The notes below the pieces were generated by a model. It worked only from the letters and a program-made list of their open reading frames with translations, did no database searches and was not told the DNA's origin. DNA of 50,163 nucleotides from Actinomycetota bacterium (lineage in GTDB: Bacteria; Actinomycetota; Acidimicrobiia; IMCC26256; PALSA-610). The stretch spans positions 1 through 50,163 of the forward strand of contig PLBO01000149.1 in NCBI GenBank assembly GCA_003134555.1, read 5' to 3'. The number at the start of each line of letters is the position of its first letter. Position 1 is the first letter of the stretch. Positions 1-8,387 of this stretch are shown here, piece by piece. The translations under genes were made by a program, and so were the position numbers.

Positions 1-105
1 GTCGACTACATGACCGTCAACGCGTCCACCCGGGCCCCGGTGGCGGCGGCGTCCACGACGCACGCCGAGAAGGTCATCGACTACATCCGCGTCTGGCAGC
101 ACTAA
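1..105 (+). CDS. C-terminal end of a probable family 16 glycoside hydrolase (partial)
   Basis: The first 34 codons read in frame to a TAA stop and end in the residues VIDYIRVWQH. A terminal strand of the form DYVRVWQ is typical of laminarinase/beta-glucanase-type GH16 domains, where it closes the jelly roll. Only this tail is inside the window, so catalytic residues cannot be checked and the assignment rests on one short motif. The gene is followed within 9 nt by a perfect inverted repeat, so it is probably the last gene of its transcript. Other beta-sandwich secreted hydrolases with a similar last strand remain possible. Confidence 0.55.
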   Translation, partial: VDYMTVNASTRAPVAAASTTHAEKVIDYIRVWQH

Positions 106-113
106 ACCCCTAA

Positions 114-140
114 CCGGCGACGGCGCGATGCCGTCGCCGG
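114..140 (+). terminator. Perfect hairpin terminator after the glycosidase tail
   Basis: An 11-nt arm (ccggcgacggc, 114-124) is followed by a 5-nt loop and its exact reverse complement (130-140). It starts 9 nt after the TAA stop. There is no T-run, which is common for terminators in high-GC actinobacteria. Confidence 0.7.
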
Positions 141-389
141 TCCACAGCTGGGCCGTCGCCGAAAAATGTGCACCTTGTCCGATTCCCGAGGTTAAGTCTC
201 CGACAAAGGGCGCGATTGCGATCCCCTTTTTGCCGCCCCGCGTGCCATGATCCGAGGCGGCAACACGGAAGTCGCCGGACCACGACCTGCGGGCGTGCCC
301 GGAAGCCGAGCCGACCACGGTGGGAGTCATGGTCGGTGTTGCCGCGCGGACATCGGCGAAGCAATCGTGTCACGAAGGGGCTGTGGGTA
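141..389 (+). other. Intergenic leader of the secreted mosaic protein
   Basis: There is no convincing gene in this 249-nt stretch. It contains a possible sigma-28-like element (ttaagtct at 192-199, 11 nt, cgcgattg at 211-218), which is weak, and a multi-helix fold at 257-345 described separately. A Shine-Dalgarno-like aagggg lies about 10 nt before the ATG at 390. An in-frame extension of the downstream reading frame to 168 has no homology and lacks a signal sequence at its N terminus, so I treat it as non-coding. Confidence 0.5.
257..345 (+). promoter_or_regulatory. Structured 5' leader: 10-bp closing stem with internal hairpins
   Basis: GCGGCAACAC at 257-266 is exactly complementary to GTGTTGCCGC at 336-345. 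Inside it are CGGGC/GCCCG (290-294/297-301) and CGACCA/TGGTCG (312-317/330-335). The result is a three-way-junction-like fold that ends 44 nt before the start codon. It does not match the c-di-GMP-I, SAM, TPP or cobalamin riboswitch consensus sequences as I remember them. It could be a cis-regulatory RNA, or a protein-binding or transcript-stabilising leader. Confidence 0.4.
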
Positions 390-3300
390 ATGGGCTGGGT
401 GCAATCGCTTCTTGGACGTGTCACCACCGCGCTTTTCGCGGCGTCGCTCGCCACCGCTCTCCTCGTCGGAGTCGCGGCCGAGCGTTCGAGTGCGGCGGCG
501 ATACCGCTGTATCCGAACCTGCACACGCTCGCGCCGCGCGAGCTGAAACTCGACCGCGCCGACATCACGCCCGATCTCAGCGGTGTGTTCCACAACGTGC
601 TGCGTTTCTCCAACGACACGTACAACGCCGGCGAGGGTCCGCTCATCGTCAACGCGCACATCGACCCGACCACGAACTCGGGACCGTCGACGCAGCGGGT
701 GATGAACAGCGACGGGACGTTCACCGACATCGCGCTGAACAACAACATCTACTGGCACCAGGCCCATCACCACTATCACTTCGACAACTGGGGCCGGTAC
801 CAGCTCTGGACCAAGTCGGCGTACGACGCGTGGATCGCGAGCGGCCGCACCACCGGCGCACCGAGCTACACGGGCGTCAAGACGACGAGCTGCATCACCG
901 ACGAAGAATTCATCACTTCGGCTCCCAACGCGGTTTACCCCGGCCCCTTTGGCTTGAGCGGCTGCGACGTCGACAGCCAGAACAACATCCACATGGGTCT
1001 GTCGGTCGGTTGGGGCGACACCTACGACTGGTATCGCCAGGACCAGTGGATCGACCTCAACCAGGACACGCTCGCCAACAACACCACCTATGTCCTGCGC
1101 TCCGTTGCCGATCCGCTGAACATCGTGTACGAGAGCGCGGGCAAGAGCGACACGACGCGCGAGAGCGAGGCCGACAACGAGGCCACCACGACCTTCTCGA
1201 CCAACTCGAGCGGCGCGCTCGTCGATTCCAACCCGCCCACCGGCACGGTCTCGATCAACCATGTCGACGCGAACACCACGAACACGAACGTGAGCGTCGA
1301 TGTCGTGGCACGCGACGACGTGAGCGGAGTCAACCAGTTCCGACTCTCGAACAACGGCACGCAGTTCACGACGTTCAACTACACGTCGTCGGGCTCGGTT
1401 CCGACGACGGTCGCGTGGAACCTCGCCGACGCCGCGACCGGTGGATCATCGACGGCCGGAATCCACACCGTCTACGCGCAGGCGCACGACAACGCCGGCA
1501 ATTGGGGTCCGACCTTCACGGACTCGATCAACCTCGGGACGGGGCCGCCTCCACCGCCACCGCCGACGGGGACGTACGCCCAAGTCGTCGCGAACGACGG
1601 CCCGCTGAGCTATTGGCGACTCGACGAGACCTCGGGCACGAACGCCGCCGACTCCAAGGGATCGAACCCCGGCACCTATACGGGTAGCCCGACGCTCGGC
1701 GCGGCGAGCTTGTTGACCAACGACGGCGACAAGGCCGCCACGTTCTCCGGCTCCGCCCAGTACGTGCGCGTCGCATCTTCGGCGTCGCTCTCGTTGGCGT
1801 CGACAGTGTCGCTCGAAGCGTGGATCAAGCCGACCTCGATACCGGCCGCGGGCGCGTTCGCGTCGGTGCTGACCAAACCCGAGTCGTACTCGTTGCAGTT
1901 CAACGGGCCCAAGATGGAATTCACGATCATGCAGGCCGGCACGCGCCGGCGGCTGCAAACCCCCGCAGCGCTCGTCGCCGGTACCGCATACCACATCGTC
2001 GGCACTTACGACGGCACGACGCAACGCCTCTACATCAACGGCGCACTGGTCGCGTCCGCGGCGTTGACCGGCGCGATCACGACCAACACCAACCAGTTGA
2101 ACATCGCGTCGTGGAACGGCTCCTCCGAGTTCTTCGCCGGCACCATCGACGAGGCCGCGGTCTACGCGCCGGTGCTCTCCCCGACACAGGTCGCGAACCA
2201 CTACTCCGCCGGCATCAACCCGCCACCAGCCCAGTCGCAGCTCACCGTGTCGCGTAGCGGCACGGGGACGGGCACGGTCACCTCGACACCGGCCGGTATC
2301 GACTGCGGTGCCACGTGCGCGGCGTCGTTCAACAACGGATCCAGCGTCACGCTCGCGGCCGCGCCCGCGTCCGGCTCGGTGTTCGCGGGCTGGTCGGGTG
2401 GTGGCTGCAGCGGCACCGCCGGCTGCACGCTCACGCTCAGCGCCAACACCACCGTCACCGCGACGTTCAATCCGGCGCCGTCCACGCTGACGGTCCTACG
2501 CAACGGCGCCGGCAGCGGCAACGTGACCTCGGCGCCGGTGGGCATCAACTGCGGTATCACCTGCGCGTCATCGTTCGCCGCAGGAACCAGCATCACGCTC
2601 ACTGCCGCGTCTGCGGTCGGTTCCTCGTTCTCGGGCTGGTCGGGCGGCGGCTGCAGCGGCACCAGCACCTGCACGCTCACGCTCAACGCCAACACGACCG
2701 TCACGGCGACGTTCGCGGTAGTGCCCGTCACGTTGACCGTGACGCCCGCGGGGACCGGTAGCGGCACCGTCACGTCCGCGCCGACCGGCATCGATTGCGG
2801 CGTCACCTGCGCATCGTCCTTCGGACAGGGCACCAGCGTCACGCTCACCGCCGCGTCCGCGGTCGGTTCCGCCTTCTCGGGCTGGTCGGGCGGCGGCTGC
2901 AGCGGCACCAGCACCTGCACGCCCACACTCAACGCCGACACCACCGTCACCGCCACCTTCGACACCGCGCCGCCATCGACGTTGACGGTCACGCCCGCCG
3001 GGACGGGTAGCGGCACGGTCACGTCCGCGCCGACCGGCATCAACTGCGGCGCCACGTGCGCATCGCCCTTCGCGCACGGCACCGGTATCACGCTCACCGC
3101 CGCCGCGGCGTCCGGCTCGGTGTTCGCGGGCTGGTCGGGCGGCGGCTGCACCGGCACCAGCACCTGCACACTCACACTCAACGCCGACACCACCGTCACC
3201 GCCACCTTCGACCCGACACCACCACCGACACTGACGGTCACGCCCGCCGGGACCGGCACCGGCACCGTGACGTCCGCGCCGACCGGCATCAACTGCGGCG

Positions 3301-5375
3301 CCACGTGCGCATCGCCCTTCGCACAGGGCACCGGTATCACGCTCACCGCCGCCGCGGCCTCGGGCTCGGTGTTCGCGGGCTGGTCGGGCGGCGGATGCAC
3401 CGGCACCGGCACCTGCACACTCACACTCAACGCCGACACCACCGTCACCGCGACGTTCAATCTGGGACCGTCCACATTGACGGTCACGCGCGCCGGGACC
3501 GGCACCGGCACCGTGACGTCGGCACCGACCGGCATCAACTGCGGCGCCACGTGCGCATCGCCCTTCGCGCACGGCACGAGCATCACACTCACGGCCGCAT
3601 CCGCGTCCGGCTCTTCGTTCACAGGCTGGTCGGGCGGCGGCTGCACCGGCACCGGCACCTGCGCACTCACACTCAACGCCGACACCACCGTCACCGCCAC
3701 GTTCAGCCCCGCGTCGACCTATCCCCAGGTCGTGAAGGCCGACGGACCGGTGGGTTACTGGCGCCTCGGCGAGCTCTCCGGAACGGCGGCCGCCGACAGC
3801 GCCGGCACCGGCATCAACCCGGGCACGTATCAGGGCACGGTCACTCACGGAGTAGCGAGCCTGCTGCCCAGCGATTCGGTGGACAAGGCCACCGCGTTCT
3901 CCGGTGCCACCCAGTACGTGCGCGTCGCATCTTCGGCGTCGCTCTCGTTGGCTTCGACGGTCTCTCTCGAAGCGTGGATCAAGCCGGTCTCGATCCCGGC
4001 CGCGGGCGCGTTTGCGTCGGTGCTGACGAAACCCGAGTCGTACTCGTTGCAGTTCAACGGGCCGAAGATGGAATTCACCATCATGCAGGCGGGCACGCGC
4101 CGCCGGTTGCAGGCACCCACCGGGGCGATCGTCGCCGGTTCCGTGTATCACGTCGTCGGCACCTACGACGGCACGACGCAACGCCTGTACATCAACGGCG
4201 TCCAGGTCGCCTCGGCCGCGTTGACCGGCGCGATCACGACCAACACCAACCAGTTGAACATCGCGTCGTGGAACGGCAGCTCCGAGTTCCTGGCCGGTAC
4301 CGTCGACGAGGCGGCCGTCTACCCCACGGTGCTCAGCCCCACGAAGATCGCGAACCACTACTCCACCGGCACGACGATTACGACGGCAGCGAGCTCCTCG
4401 GTGTCCGGCGCACCGGCTGCCATCACGCTTGCCGGTAGCTCACCGGTCGCGACCGGCGTCGACGACACGCTCGGCCGGATCTACGTGACCCGCAACCACG
4501 GTGAGGGCCTACGCGCCAGCAACGGCGTCACGGTGATCGACGCCGCGACCCACGGCATCGTCGCCGAAGTGACGACGGGCCGTTGGGGCCCGAGCTCACT
4601 CGCGGTCGACGCGGTCCGCCATCTCGTCTACGTGACGGCGGCGACGTGGGGATCGACGAACGACCACAGCGTCGTGGTCGTCATCGACGGCCGCACGAAC
4701 CGCATCGTGCGCCGCATTCCTGTCGGTCCCGGTCCGAAGTCGATCGCGGTGAACGCGAAGACCAACCGCGTCTACGTCGCCGATCAGAGCGGCATGGACG
4801 CCGGTCAGTCCCTCGCCGTGATCGACGGCGCGACCGGCCGCACTATCGGCGTGATTCCGATGGGTCCGTACGCGCGCTACTACGAGAACCCGTTGGGGCT
4901 CGCCGTCGACAGCCGCTCCAACACCGTTTACGCGACGAACCCGCTCGAAGGAACTCTGTACATCGTCGACGGCGCCACGAATACGGTGAAACGCGCACTC
5001 GCCCTCGGCGACGAACCCACCGCCGTGGCCGTCGACAGCGCGACCGGAAGAGCGTTCGTCGCTCACGCGGGCCGGGGGTCGGCCAAGGTGAGCGTGATCG
5101 ACGGACGTACCGCCGCGGTCGTGAGGAGCATCCGCGTCGCCGGCTCGCCCCGTGGCGTCGCCGTCGATCCGCACGGTGGCACGGCGTATGTGACCACTGC
5201 AGGTCACGGCACGGTTGCCCTCGACACCGCAACCGCACGCGTCGCCGGAGTGCTCGACTGCGGACCCGGCGCGTACGGAGTGACCGTGAGCACCACGGGC
5301 ACCGTGATCGTCGCCGACCGCACCGACGAAATCCTCTGCGTCCTCCCGCGCCGCACCAGAGCTCCCATCAGCTGA
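390..5375 (+). CDS. Secreted mosaic protein: lysyl-oxidase-like, LamG x2, InlB-type repeats x6, YVTN propeller
   Basis: This is a predicted exported protein of 1661 residues. The ATG at 390 gives a clear Sec signal (basic start, hydrophobic run ALFAASLATALLVGV, Ala-rich cleavage region near residue 36). Residues 43-254 resemble the lysyl oxidase fold: the His-rich copper-site-like string WHQAHHHYHF (122-131) and, later, GWGDTYDWYRQDQWIDL, similar to the GWGD...CQWIDI segment of lysyl oxidases. An Ig-like segment follows (about 281-384), then a LamG/concanavalin-like domain (396-609). Next come six about 80-residue InlB-B-type repeats (616-1110; LTV..GTGTGTV, paired Cys, FAGWSGGGC), a second LamG (1111-1329) and about six YVTN-type beta-propeller repeats (1347-1660). 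It is probably a cell-surface or matrix protein. Amine oxidase activity is possible but not proven. The two LamG segments are nearly identical at DNA level. Confidence 0.85.
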   Translation: MGWVQSLLGRVTTALFAASLATALLVGVAAERSSAAAIPLYPNLHTLAPRELKLDRADITPDLSGVFHNVLRFSNDTYNAGEGPLIVNAHIDPTTNSGPSTQRVMNSDGTFTDIALNNNIYWHQAHHHYHFDNWGRYQLWTKSAYDAWIASGRTTGAPSYTGVKTTSCITDEEFITSAPNAVYPGPFGLSGCDVDSQNNIHMGLSVGWGDTYDWYRQDQWIDLNQDTLANNTTYVLRSVADPLNIVYESAGKSDTTRESEADNEATTTFSTNSSGALVDSNPPTGTVSINHVDANTTNTNVSVDVVARDDVSGVNQFRLSNNGTQFTTFNYTSSGSVPTTVAWNLADAATGGSSTAGIHTVYAQAHDNAGNWGPTFTDSINLGTGPPPPPPPTGTYAQVVANDGPLSYWRLDETSGTNAADSKGSNPGTYTGSPTLGAASLLTNDGDKAATFSGSAQYVRVASSASLSLASTVSLEAWIKPTSIPAAGAFASVLTKPESYSLQFNGPKMEFTIMQAGTRRRLQTPAALVAGTAYHIVGTYDGTTQRLYINGALVASAALTGAITTNTNQLNIASWNGSSEFFAGTIDEAAVYAPVLSPTQVANHYSAGINPPPAQSQLTVSRSGTGTGTVTSTPAGIDCGATCAASFNNGSSVTLAAAPASGSVFAGWSGGGCSGTAGCTLTLSANTTVTATFNPAPSTLTVLRNGAGSGNVTSAPVGINCGITCASSFAAGTSITLTAASAVGSSFSGWSGGGCSGTSTCTLTLNANTTVTATFAVVPVTLTVTPAGTGSGTVTSAPTGIDCGVTCASSFGQGTSVTLTAASAVGSAFSGWSGGGCSGTSTCTPTLNADTTVTATFDTAPPSTLTVTPAGTGSGTVTSAPTGINCGATCASPFAHGTGITLTAAAASGSVFAGWSGGGCTGTSTCTLTLNADTTVTATFDPTPPPTLTVTPAGTGTGTVTSAPTGINCGATCASPFAQGTGITLTAAAASGSVFAGWSGGGCTGTGTCTLTLNADTTVTATFNLGPSTLTVTRAGTGTGTVTSAPTGINCGATCASPFAHGTSITLTAASASGSSFTGWSGGGCTGTGTCALTLNADTTVTATFSPASTYPQVVKADGPVGYWRLGELSGTAAADSAGTGINPGTYQGTVTHGVASLLPSDSVDKATAFSGATQYVRVASSASLSLASTVSLEAWIKPVSIPAAGAFASVLTKPESYSLQFNGPKMEFTIMQAGTRRRLQAPTGAIVAGSVYHVVGTYDGTTQRLYINGVQVASAALTGAITTNTNQLNIASWNGSSEFLAGTVDEAAVYPTVLSPTKIANHYSTGTTITTAASSSVSGAPAAITLAGSSPVATGVDDTLGRIYVTRNHGEGLRASNGVTVIDAATHGIVAEVTTGRWGPSSLAVDAVRHLVYVTAATWGSTNDHSVVVVIDGRTNRIVRRIPVGPGPKSIAVNAKTNRVYVADQSGMDAGQSLAVIDGATGRTIGVIPMGPYARYYENPLGLAVDSRSNTVYATNPLEGTLYIVDGATNTVKRALALGDEPTAVAVDSATGRAFVAHAGRGSAKVSVIDGRTAAVVRSIRVAGSPRGVAVDPHGGTAYVTTAGHGTVALDTATARVAGVLDCGPGAYGVTVSTTGTVIVADRTDEILCVLPRRTRAPIS
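2236..3717 (+). repeat. Six tandem InlB-B-type repeats within the mosaic protein
   Basis: Six units of about 240 nt each encode LTVxxxGTGxGTVTSxPxGIxCGxTCAxxF...FxGWSGGGCxGTxxCxxTLxAxTTVTATF. Units 3-6 are almost identical at nucleotide level, which points to recent internal duplication and makes the array prone to length change and to misassembly. Each unit carries four Cys, likely as two disulfides in an exported protein. Confidence 0.85.
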
Positions 5376-5399
5376 AAACTCGCGGTGTCGCGCCGCGGC

Positions 5400-6476
5400 T
5401 CAAGCGATCGTGACGCTTCGCTGCTCCGCGGCTGAGGTCCGCATCGCATCGAGCACGGCCATGTCCGCGACTCCGTCGGCGAACGTCGCCGGACGCGGGC
5501 CGGGCGGCACCTCCGTTCCTTCGATGCGGGCCCGGAAATGCTCGGCGAGACGCGTGTAGGGCCCGAGGTCGAGTCCGTGGCCGATCATCTGCTCGTACGT
5601 CGTGGTGAGGATCTCGCGTGGCGGCGCGGAAGGGCCCGCGGTGCGCAGGTCGTCGGGAACCGTCAGCTGCCGCGTGCCACGCACGTCCGCGACCCACACG
5701 TCGTTGCCGAGGCCGTCGATCCACGCCGTTCCGCGCGTGCCGACGATGCGGGTCTCGATCAGGAACGGGCCGCGATCGGCAGCCGTGCTCTGCATCACGC
5801 CGACGACGCCCGACGTCAACCGGAAATCCACGATGAAGCCGTCGTCGGCCGTGGTGGTGCGCGCGAGATGCAAGAGCGACGCGGTCACCGTGTCGAATTC
5901 TCCGAGCGTGACCCGGATCTGGTCGATCACCTGCGAGCCGTGCGCGCCGAGCCAGCCACCGCCCTCGGTCGCGTCGGCCCACCAGCCGGGCAGCCCGGCG
6001 TCGCGGTCGGCGAGCACCGGAACGTGCAACAGGAACATCGCCAGACGGGGCTCGCCGACGGCGCCATCGTGCACCGCGCGCGCGAGAAGCGCCTGGCCGG
6101 TATCGAAGCGGAACTCAGTGCCAAGGAAGTCGACTACTCCGGCTACCTGCGCGGCTGCGAGCAGAGTGCGCGCCTCGGCGGCGTCGCGAGCGAAGGGCTT
6201 CTCGCACAGCACGTGCTTGCCCGCTTCGATCGCAGTCAACACGAGTGGGGCGTGCGTGTGCGGTGGCGTCGCGATCGTCACCGCGTCGACGCCGGGCAGG
6301 GCGAGCGCGTCGGCGAGCGAGGTGCACGCTCGAGGAACGTCTACGGCCTGGGCGCGCAGTTCGGTCTTGGCCGGATCGCGGCCCACCAGCGCCTGCACCT
6401 CGAAGCCGGCCGCCCGCAGGGCCCGCACGTGTGTGAAACACCCGAAACCCGTGCCCACGACGGCGACGCCGGTCAT
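5400..6476 (-). CDS. Gfo/Idh/MocA family oxidoreductase (copy 2 of the tandem)
   Basis: A 358-residue NAD(P)-dependent oxidoreductase. It begins MTGVAVVGTGFG, a Rossmann GxGxxG fingerprint at the N terminus. ATPPHTHAPLV and EKPFARDAAEA follow; the CEKP lysine is the conserved active-site-region residue of the family. The C-terminal half contains GGGWLGAHGSQVIDQIR, where the Asp/His pair of this family normally sits. The substrate is unknown; sugars, inositols and cyclic polyols are usual for the family. The start ATG overlaps the stop of the upstream paralogue (ATGA), so translation is coupled. It is clearly homologous over its full length to the gene just upstream, so the pair arose by tandem duplication. 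Confidence 0.88.
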   Translation of the reverse strand: MTGVAVVGTGFGCFTHVRALRAAGFEVQALVGRDPAKTELRAQAVDVPRACTSLADALALPGVDAVTIATPPHTHAPLVLTAIEAGKHVLCEKPFARDAAEARTLLAAAQVAGVVDFLGTEFRFDTGQALLARAVHDGAVGEPRLAMFLLHVPVLADRDAGLPGWWADATEGGGWLGAHGSQVIDQIRVTLGEFDTVTASLLHLARTTTADDGFIVDFRLTSGVVGVMQSTAADRGPFLIETRIVGTRGTAWIDGLGNDVWVADVRGTRQLTVPDDLRTAGPSAPPREILTTTYEQMIGHGLDLGPYTRLAEHFRARIEGTEVPPGPRPATFADGVADMAVLDAMRTSAAEQRSVTIA

Positions 6477-7552
6477 CGAGGCAGCTCCACCGACCTGCCC
6501 TCGCGCGCCGACTGCCGGATCGCATCGAGCACCTCCATCGACGCAACCCCGTCGGCGAAGGTCGCCGGCGCGGGGTCGAGCATCCCGGGTGCGCCCTCGA
6601 TGCGCGCGCGGAACTGCTCGGCGAGGCGCGTGTAGGGGCCGATATCGATGCCGGTCGAGTGCAGCAGGTCGTAGGCGCTGACGAGCAAATCGGGCGGTGG
6701 CGGATCGGGCGCGCCAACCGCGAGCTCGGGCGGGCACGCGACGTCGCGCGAGCCGCCGGCGTCGGCGACGCGGACACGGTCGCCCTCGGCCCAGACCGTG
6801 CCTCGGGTTCCCGCGACGCGCGTCGCGAACAACATCGGTCCCCGATCGCCGGCGACGCTCTGCAACAGCCCGGCGCACCCGTTGCGCAACCGGAAATGCA
6901 CGAGGTACGCGTCCTCGGCGCTCCACGCATGTTCGCCGACGCTCGGCAGGCTCGCGCTCACGCTCGCGAACTCGCCGAGCGTGGTGCGGATCTGATCGAC
7001 GACGTGCGATCCCTGCGCGCCGAGCCATCCGCCGCCCGCGGCGGCGTCGCCCCACCAGACCGGCACCTCGGCCTCGGGGTCGGCAAGCAGGGGAATGTGC
7101 AGCAGGAATGTGGCGAGGCGCGGCTCGCCGATCGCGCCGCTGCGCACGACACGCGCGAGCAACGCCTGCCCGGGCGCGAATCGGAATTCGGTACCGACGA
7201 AGTGCACTACGCCCGCGCGCTCTGCGGCCGCGAGGAAGATGCGCGCCTCGGCCGCGTCGCGAGCGAACGGCTTCTCACAGAGCACGTGCTTACCCGCGCC
7301 GACGGCTTCGAGAACGAGCGGCGCGTGCGTGTGCGGCGGCGTCGCGATCGTCACCGCGTCGACGCCCGGGACGGCCAACGCCTCGGCCAGGCTCGTGAAC
7401 CCGTGCGCGATCTCGAAGCGCTCGGCGCGCGCGGCCGTCTTGTCGGGGTCGCGGCCGACCAGCGCGTGCACCTCGAAGCCCGCCGCGCGCAGGGCGCGAA
7501 CGTGCGTGAGGCAGCCGAAACCAGTGCCGACGACAGCCGCACCGATGGTCAC
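6473..7552 (-). CDS. Gfo/Idh/MocA family oxidoreductase (copy 1 of the tandem)
   Basis: A 359-residue Rossmann-fold oxidoreductase starting from GTG within a GTGA overlap with the upstream gene. The N terminus TIGAAVVGTGFGCLTHVRALR holds the dinucleotide fingerprint. ATPPHTHAPLV and CEKPFARDAAEA match the family's conserved core, and GGGWLGAQGSHVVDQIR the C-terminal domain. It shares long identical strings with the next gene (GFEV.ALVGRDP, GKHVLCEKPFARDAAEAR, GQALLAR). A dehydrogenase pair of this type could act on successive or related substrates, or form a heteromer. The substrate cannot be read from the sequence. Confidence 0.88.
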   Translation of the reverse strand: MTIGAAVVGTGFGCLTHVRALRAAGFEVHALVGRDPDKTAARAERFEIAHGFTSLAEALAVPGVDAVTIATPPHTHAPLVLEAVGAGKHVLCEKPFARDAAEARIFLAAAERAGVVHFVGTEFRFAPGQALLARVVRSGAIGEPRLATFLLHIPLLADPEAEVPVWWGDAAAGGGWLGAQGSHVVDQIRTTLGEFASVSASLPSVGEHAWSAEDAYLVHFRLRNGCAGLLQSVAGDRGPMLFATRVAGTRGTVWAEGDRVRVADAGGSRDVACPPELAVGAPDPPPPDLLVSAYDLLHSTGIDIGPYTRLAEQFRARIEGAPGMLDPAPATFADGVASMEVLDAIRQSAREGRSVELPR

Positions 7553-8079
7553 GCCGGAATGCCCGCCGCGTTCGCCACCATCGACAACATCGTGTACTGA
7601 CCGACGACGAACAGGATCTCGACGAGCGCCGGCGCGTCGTAGTGCTCGGCCAGGACGGCCCACGTCGGGTCGGAGACGTCGCAACCGCTGTGCAACTCGT
7701 CGGCCGCGCCGAGCAGCGCGCGCTCGGCCTCGTTCCAGGCGCCCTCGCCCATCGTCTCGGCGACCGTCGCGATCTCGTCGTCGGTCAGCCCGGCGGCACG
7801 CGCGTACTCGACGTGTTCGACCCACTCGAACTCGGAGCCGCAGTTCGACGCGACGCGCAGCGCCAAGAGCTCGTGATCGCGTTGCGGGAGCACGCCGCTC
7901 AGCGCCAGCGCGGCCGCCCAGCCGAGGAACGGGGTGAGCAGGTCGGGCTGGCGGGCGAGCACGGCCATGGTGCGCGCCGGTTCGCGTCCCGGCGGTGCAA
8001 TCAAGGGCAGCAACTCGCTCACGTCGGCGCGCAGCTCCTCGGACCGCGGAACCGGAATGCGCGCGTCGTGCAACGTCAT
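7549..8079 (-). CDS. Carboxymuconolactone decarboxylase-like (AhpD-fold) protein
   Basis: A 176-residue all-helical protein of the CMD/AhpD superfamily. The core LLALRVASNCGSEFEWVEHVEYARAAGLTDDEI matches the helix pair around the usual active site (RxxxxxxxxEFEWxxH). The CxxC of peroxidase-type AhpD is absent: a single Cys precedes SEFEWVEH, so a thioredoxin-like peroxidase role is unlikely. Related proteins sit in aromatic or lactone catabolism clusters. It is the first gene of a three-gene operon; its stop overlaps the GTG start of the first dehydrogenase. A G-rich SD-like gggggatc lies upstream of the ATG. Confidence 0.8.
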   Translation of the reverse strand: MTLHDARIPVPRSEELRADVSELLPLIAPPGREPARTMAVLARQPDLLTPFLGWAAALALSGVLPQRDHELLALRVASNCGSEFEWVEHVEYARAAGLTDDEIATVAETMGEGAWNEAERALLGAADELHSGCDVSDPTWAVLAEHYDAPALVEILFVVGQYTMLSMVANAAGIPA

Positions 8080-8387
8080 GCGAGAGATCCCCCCGGGTCA
8101 CTGCGCCCGCACGACGCGGGTGCGACGACGCGGGCGACGCTAGCCCGGACCCGGAAAACCCGTCCGCGGGGGCGCCGAAGGAGCGGATATTCCGCGAGCT
8201 GGACCACAGCCGCCTGTGCGGGGAGCCACAGGCGACTATCGGACGATGGGAAGACCTCCTAGGCGAAACGCACCGAGTTGCTGACGTGGTGTCCCGAGCG
8301 CGCGCCTCGGCGCTCGCGAGTCGGTCCCGGAGCGTCACGCCGGGTACCTTGCCCTACTTCGCACGGGCGCAAGATACGGAAAGCGCG
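8080..8387. other. Divergent intergenic region with two inverted repeats
   Basis: This 308-nt stretch separates the CMD-dehydrogenase operon (minus) from the LuxR pair (plus). It holds GCGGA-tat-TCCGC (8183-8195) and the perfect hairpin CGCCTGTG-8nt-CACAGGCG (8211-8218/8227-8234). Both could be operators for the adjacent LuxR-type regulators. No coding potential is convincing here. Confidence 0.5.

Noticed and set aside
176-184. The 9-mer TGTCCGATT found upstream of both large secreted-protein genes (here and on the minus strand near 29850)
   Set aside because: Positions relative to the starts differ and the flanks do not match; probably coincidence.
192-218. Sigma-28 (FliA)-like promoter ttaagtct-11-cgcgattg
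   Set aside because: The -10 half matches the GCCGATAA consensus poorly and no motility gene is nearby; mentioned only within the leader entry.
168-389. N-terminal extension of the mosaic protein frame
   Set aside because: Arg/Pro-rich translation with no homology; it would bury the signal peptide and run through the structured leader.
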